A stretch of DNA of 64,000 nucleotides from DATFBY01 sp035253585 (lineage in GTDB: Bacteria > Gemmatimonadota > Gemmatimonadetes > Gemmatimonadales > Gemmatimonadaceae), in NCBI GenBank assembly GCA_035253585.1, contig DATFBY010000008.1:61225-125224 (forward strand), read 5' to 3'. The notes beneath the pieces are model-generated. The model was not told the origin of the DNA and did no database searches. It saw nothing but the letters and a program-made list of their open reading frames with translations. The position numbers and the translations under genes are program-made. This document shows positions 61,322 through 64,000 of this stretch, one piece after another (position 1 is the first letter of the stretch; the number at the start of each line of letters is the position of its first letter).

Positions 61322-62398
61322 ATGATGCGCGTGTCCGGTGGCATGAATCCGCGAACCAGGAGGGTGAGGCGCCTGCTTCACAATGGTGCCGCACTGATGA
61401 TCGTCGTGACGCCGACGGCGTGTTGCTGTCCTCGAACGCCGGCGCTAGCCGCACCGATCGTCAGTCAGTCGCACGCCGAGCTCGCTTCATTGCCGACGCC
61501 AGACGCCGTCCGCGACTCAGTGGCGGATTCGGTGACGCAGGCCGAATTCAGGAACGTCGATTTTCAGATCGCGCCGGGCGTCATCCTCGGCATCCGGCAG
61601 TTACGCGGTGAGTTCGTGAGCAAGACCCGTGGTGCGCCGGTGGTGTTCGACGACAAGCACTCCTTCGTCATTCGTCTGGCGAGCGCCGAGATCGCCATCG
61701 ACACTGCCAGCCTGGCCCATCTGATGAACGAACACGTGTTCGGCTATCGAGGTGCACCGCTCAGAAATCTCACCTTCAGCACGCGCGGCGACGAGCTCAT
61801 TCAGCGCGGCGTACTGCGGAAGGTCGTCGACATACCCTTCGAGATCAGAGCGAAGCTCAGTCTCACGCCCGACGGACGAATCCGCGTGCATCCGACCGAG
61901 ATGAAGATCTGCTCCATCAACGGCCAGGGGCTCATGCGCGCGTTAGGCATCGACCTGGCGGATCTCCTCGATGTCAGCAAGGCCAAAGGTGTGCAGGTCG
62001 AGAAGAACGACATGCTGCTCGACGCCGACCGACTGCTGCCGCCGCCGGCGATCCAGGGCCGCCTGACGAGTGTGCGCATCGAGCAGGGCCGGCTGGTACA
62101 GGTCTTTGGGGACAGCGCCGCGGCCAGCCGGCTTCCGCGCCTTCCGCCCGCGGCTGGTGGCGCGAACTACATGTACTTCAACGGCGGCACGCTCCGCTTC
62201 GGAAAGCTGTTCATGGTGCGCGCGGACATGCGCATTCTCGACGCCGATCCGAGCGATGCATTCGCTTTCAGCATCGATCTCTACAACGATCAGCTCGTCG
62301 CCGGCTATTCGAAGAACCGGCCCGACCTGGGTCTCGACGTATTCATGCCCGACCTCGACGAGCTGCAGCGCACGGCGGTGTCCGCGGCCAAACGCTGA
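61322..62398 (+). CDS. Exported protein of unknown function
   Basis: A 358-residue protein with an N-terminal export signal (LHNGAALMIVVTPTACCCPR); starts at 61322, 61325 or 61343 are possible. The body has alternating beta patterns (FSTRGDELIQRGVLRKVVDI; IRLASAEIAIDTASLAHLM) that recall LmeA/DUF2993-type lipid-binding proteins, but I cannot confirm this. LGIDLADLLDVSKAKGV is a distinct helix. It is divergent from the molybdenum-enzyme operon and convergent with the S33 peptidase gene. Confidence 0.6.
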   Translation: MMRVSGGMNPRTRRVRRLLHNGAALMIVVTPTACCCPRTPALAAPIVSQSHAELASLPTPDAVRDSVADSVTQAEFRNVDFQIAPGVILGIRQLRGEFVSKTRGAPVVFDDKHSFVIRLASAEIAIDTASLAHLMNEHVFGYRGAPLRNLTFSTRGDELIQRGVLRKVVDIPFEIRAKLSLTPDGRIRVHPTEMKICSINGQGLMRALGIDLADLLDVSKAKGVQVEKNDMLLDADRLLPPPAIQGRLTSVRIEQGRLVQVFGDSAAASRLPRLPPAAGGANYMYFNGGTLRFGKLFMVRADMRILDADPSDAFAFSIDLYNDQLVAGYSKNRPDLGLDVFMPDLDELQRTAVSAAKR

Positions 62399-62414
62399 GC
62401 CCCGGATCACCCGG

Positions 62415-63944
62415 TTACGGTGTGGCAGCCACTCCCGCGAACGGAGGACGCGCGATCTCGTCTCCGCATCGCACGTCGATCGTTCTGACGGAGCCGCGCT
62501 CGATCAGCTCCATGATCTGCGCGTCGACGCAGCCGCGCATCCCGGCGAACGAATGACTGCCGTTGCGCACGACCAGATGCCTGTTGTCGGGAAAAAGGCG
62601 CTGCACTTCCGCCACGCGCGTTGGCGGCGTCGCCGGGTCCGTGCCACCGGAGATCAGCAGCGTCGGAATGGGCAGTGGCCCGAACGTGCGATAGTCCGAC
62701 GGCAGCGTTCCGCGTGGCCAATTGCGACAGGCCCCCTGTAGCTGGTCCACCCAATACGTGCCGAGGTACGTACCGGCTGCCTGACGAGCGGCCGCGTTGC
62801 GATCGATGAACGGCGAGTCTTCCGTGCACGACACGGAGAACAGCATACCGTACGAGAGACCCTGCGCCGCGCCACGGCGGAACTGCAACACCATTCGCGC
62901 CAGCGGCTCGGTGGCGCCCGCCGCCGCTCGAGTGAAGATCAGTGGCAGCTGCGCCGCCGATGGCGTGGACTGGAGCGCCCCCCGCACCACGGTCATCACG
63001 CCATCCTTCGTTAGTCGAACGGTGTCGACACGCGCGGTCGCGGAGTCGCGCAAGACCGCAACCAGCGGTGCGCGGCCAAGTCGTGCGATCACGGTATCGA
63101 AATCGGCGCGGAGCTTCGGGAACGCGGCGGCGCACCTCGCGTCCTTCGCGCAATCTTCGAACAGCAGCTCGACGGAACGCTGAGTATCCTCTGCGAACGT
63201 GGTTGGAAGCACCAGGCTGGGCGGGACCACGCCCTTGAGCGTCATGGTGCGAACGCGATCCGGATACGCGCGCGCGTAGACCATCGCCGCTCGAGTGCCG
63301 TACGACGTGCCGTACAGATTGACTCGCTCGTAGCCAAGCGCTTCGCGCAGCTGCTCCAGATCATGGATGGCGATCGGCGTCGTGTAGAGTCGGAGATCGG
63401 CTTTGCGCGAGAGGGAATCGCGGCATGCGCGCACGCGCTCGACCGGAAACATGTCCCCCATCCAGCTTTGCGGATCACTCTCGCGCCCGCCAAGATCGCA
63501 GCGCAGCGGGTTCGATCGGCCCGTGCCGCGCTGATCGACGAGCACGATCTCTCGAGTGCGGCGCGTCAGGTCCCAGCTCTCACCGCCGTAGAACTCCGCG
63601 AGGTCGGTTGCGGCTTGACCCGGTCCGCCCTGCAGTACGAAGACCGGATTCGGTGCTGGCGGTTGCTCGGCCGCGGGCAGGATCACGAAGTACAGCGAGA
63701 TCTCCCGACCGCTCGCCGTGGTTGGATCCTCTTTCACTCGGAAGGTGCCGCAACGCACCTCGTACCGGAGCGATGGGACGCGACACGGGGCGACGCTCAG
63801 TCGCGGCGCTGAATCTATTGGTGCGGCCGTGGGCGTGACGGTGCTCTCGGCGCGCTTGGCGGGCGCGCATGCAGCGGCAACTCCCACGACGACGCCGATG
63901 GCAACCGTCGGCGCTACGGAGCGGATGTGATGGAGAACGGTCAA
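62415..63944 (-). CDS. Lipoprotein tripeptidyl-aminopeptidase-like hydrolase (S33)
   Basis: A 509-residue protein with lipobox VAAACAP. PVFVLQGGPGQAA gives the oxyanion region, VLVDQRGTGRS the next strand, and NLYGTSYGTRAAM the nucleophile elbow (Ser214). The late histidine is in VVRNGSHSF and the acid in ISGGTDPATPP. This order matches S33 tripeptidyl aminopeptidases. In-frame stop codons upstream leave only a TTG at 63944 as a start that preserves the lipoprotein signal; an unusual but possible choice. Confidence 0.85.
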   Translation of the reverse strand: MTVLHHIRSVAPTVAIGVVVGVAAACAPAKRAESTVTPTAAPIDSAPRLSVAPCRVPSLRYEVRCGTFRVKEDPTTASGREISLYFVILPAAEQPPAPNPVFVLQGGPGQAATDLAEFYGGESWDLTRRTREIVLVDQRGTGRSNPLRCDLGGRESDPQSWMGDMFPVERVRACRDSLSRKADLRLYTTPIAIHDLEQLREALGYERVNLYGTSYGTRAAMVYARAYPDRVRTMTLKGVVPPSLVLPTTFAEDTQRSVELLFEDCAKDARCAAAFPKLRADFDTVIARLGRAPLVAVLRDSATARVDTVRLTKDGVMTVVRGALQSTPSAAQLPLIFTRAAAGATEPLARMVLQFRRGAAQGLSYGMLFSVSCTEDSPFIDRNAAARQAAGTYLGTYWVDQLQGACRNWPRGTLPSDYRTFGPLPIPTLLISGGTDPATPPTRVAEVQRLFPDNRHLVVRNGSHSFAGMRGCVDAQIMELIERGSVRTIDVRCGDEIARPPFAGVAATP

Positions 63945-64000
63945 GTCTAGACGCCGGTTGAAGACACGAGCGAAAACTACAGACCGGCAATCGATTTTGG

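Noticed and set aside
312..62787. CGTYAGGC as a Chi or KOPS type site
   Set aside because: Sites are evenly split between strands in this window, whereas those signals are strand-biased; not excluded for a whole genome.

Overview
The window looks like chromosomal DNA of a high-GC, Gram-negative-type soil bacterium, most likely Gemmatimonadota (inference). The reasons are five PadR + duplicated-permease (ADOP/MacB-like) pairs, many lipoproteins and secreted hydrolases, and gene families typical of Gemmatimonadota and Acidobacteriota. Coding density is high and most co-directional neighbours overlap by four bases (ATGA or GTGA). I saw no rRNA, tRNA, CRISPR array, transposase or phage gene.

Layout. 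1-2740: the start of an HD-GYP protein coupled to a HEAT-like protein. 3.1-5.7 kb: small proteins (an Lmo0937-type membrane peptide with a clear terminator, DUF983, a YetF/DUF421 protein). 5.7-9.9 kb: a metzincin-like secreted protease with a lipoprotein, a SixA-like phosphatase and two unknowns. 10-14.2 kb: an ECF sigma factor, an RsrA-like anti-sigma, BlaI, an M56 (BlaR1-like) peptidase and a serine hydrolase carrying a BlaI-type operator. 14.3-17.4 kb: PadR/ADOP pair 1. 17.4-24.6 kb: MATE exporter with a BNR lipoprotein, RtcB, an M20 peptidase, an alpha/beta hydrolase and an epimerase. 24.7-27.7 kb: PadR/ADOP pair 2. 27.9-39.8 kb: ECF42 sigma with its DGPF partner, an AsnC-fold protein, PAP2, an M1 aminopeptidase, DUF3667, rhodanese, thiolase, a PQQ-type propeller, a Vgb-like propeller and a NUDIX hydrolase. 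39.9-42.9 kb: PadR/ADOP pair 3. 43-51 kb: an L,D-transpeptidase, a chemoreceptor coupled to a periplasmic binding protein, a three-gene ABC-2 exporter, a zinc-peptidase lipoprotein and a membrane protein. 51.2-58.4 kb: an SDR, then PadR/ADOP pairs 4 and 5 facing away from each other. 58.4-64 kb: a two-subunit molybdenum hydroxylase, an unknown exported protein and an S33 peptidase lipoprotein.

Two signals are not explained by genes. First, seven elements of about 90-110 bp share one architecture: inverted arms built of tandem heptamers (GAGATTC, GCCATCC or GGCATTC types) around a core that is recognisably shared in five copies. One copy exactly fills the gap between two convergent stop codons. 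Another has become the coding ends of two adjacent ABC-exporter genes. Second, the octamer CGTYAGGC occurs about 60 times by eye, evenly on both strands and in different reading frames, at roughly one per kilobase. That resembles the density of DNA uptake sequences. Neither pattern is one I can match to a described system, and both can be tested on a whole genome.
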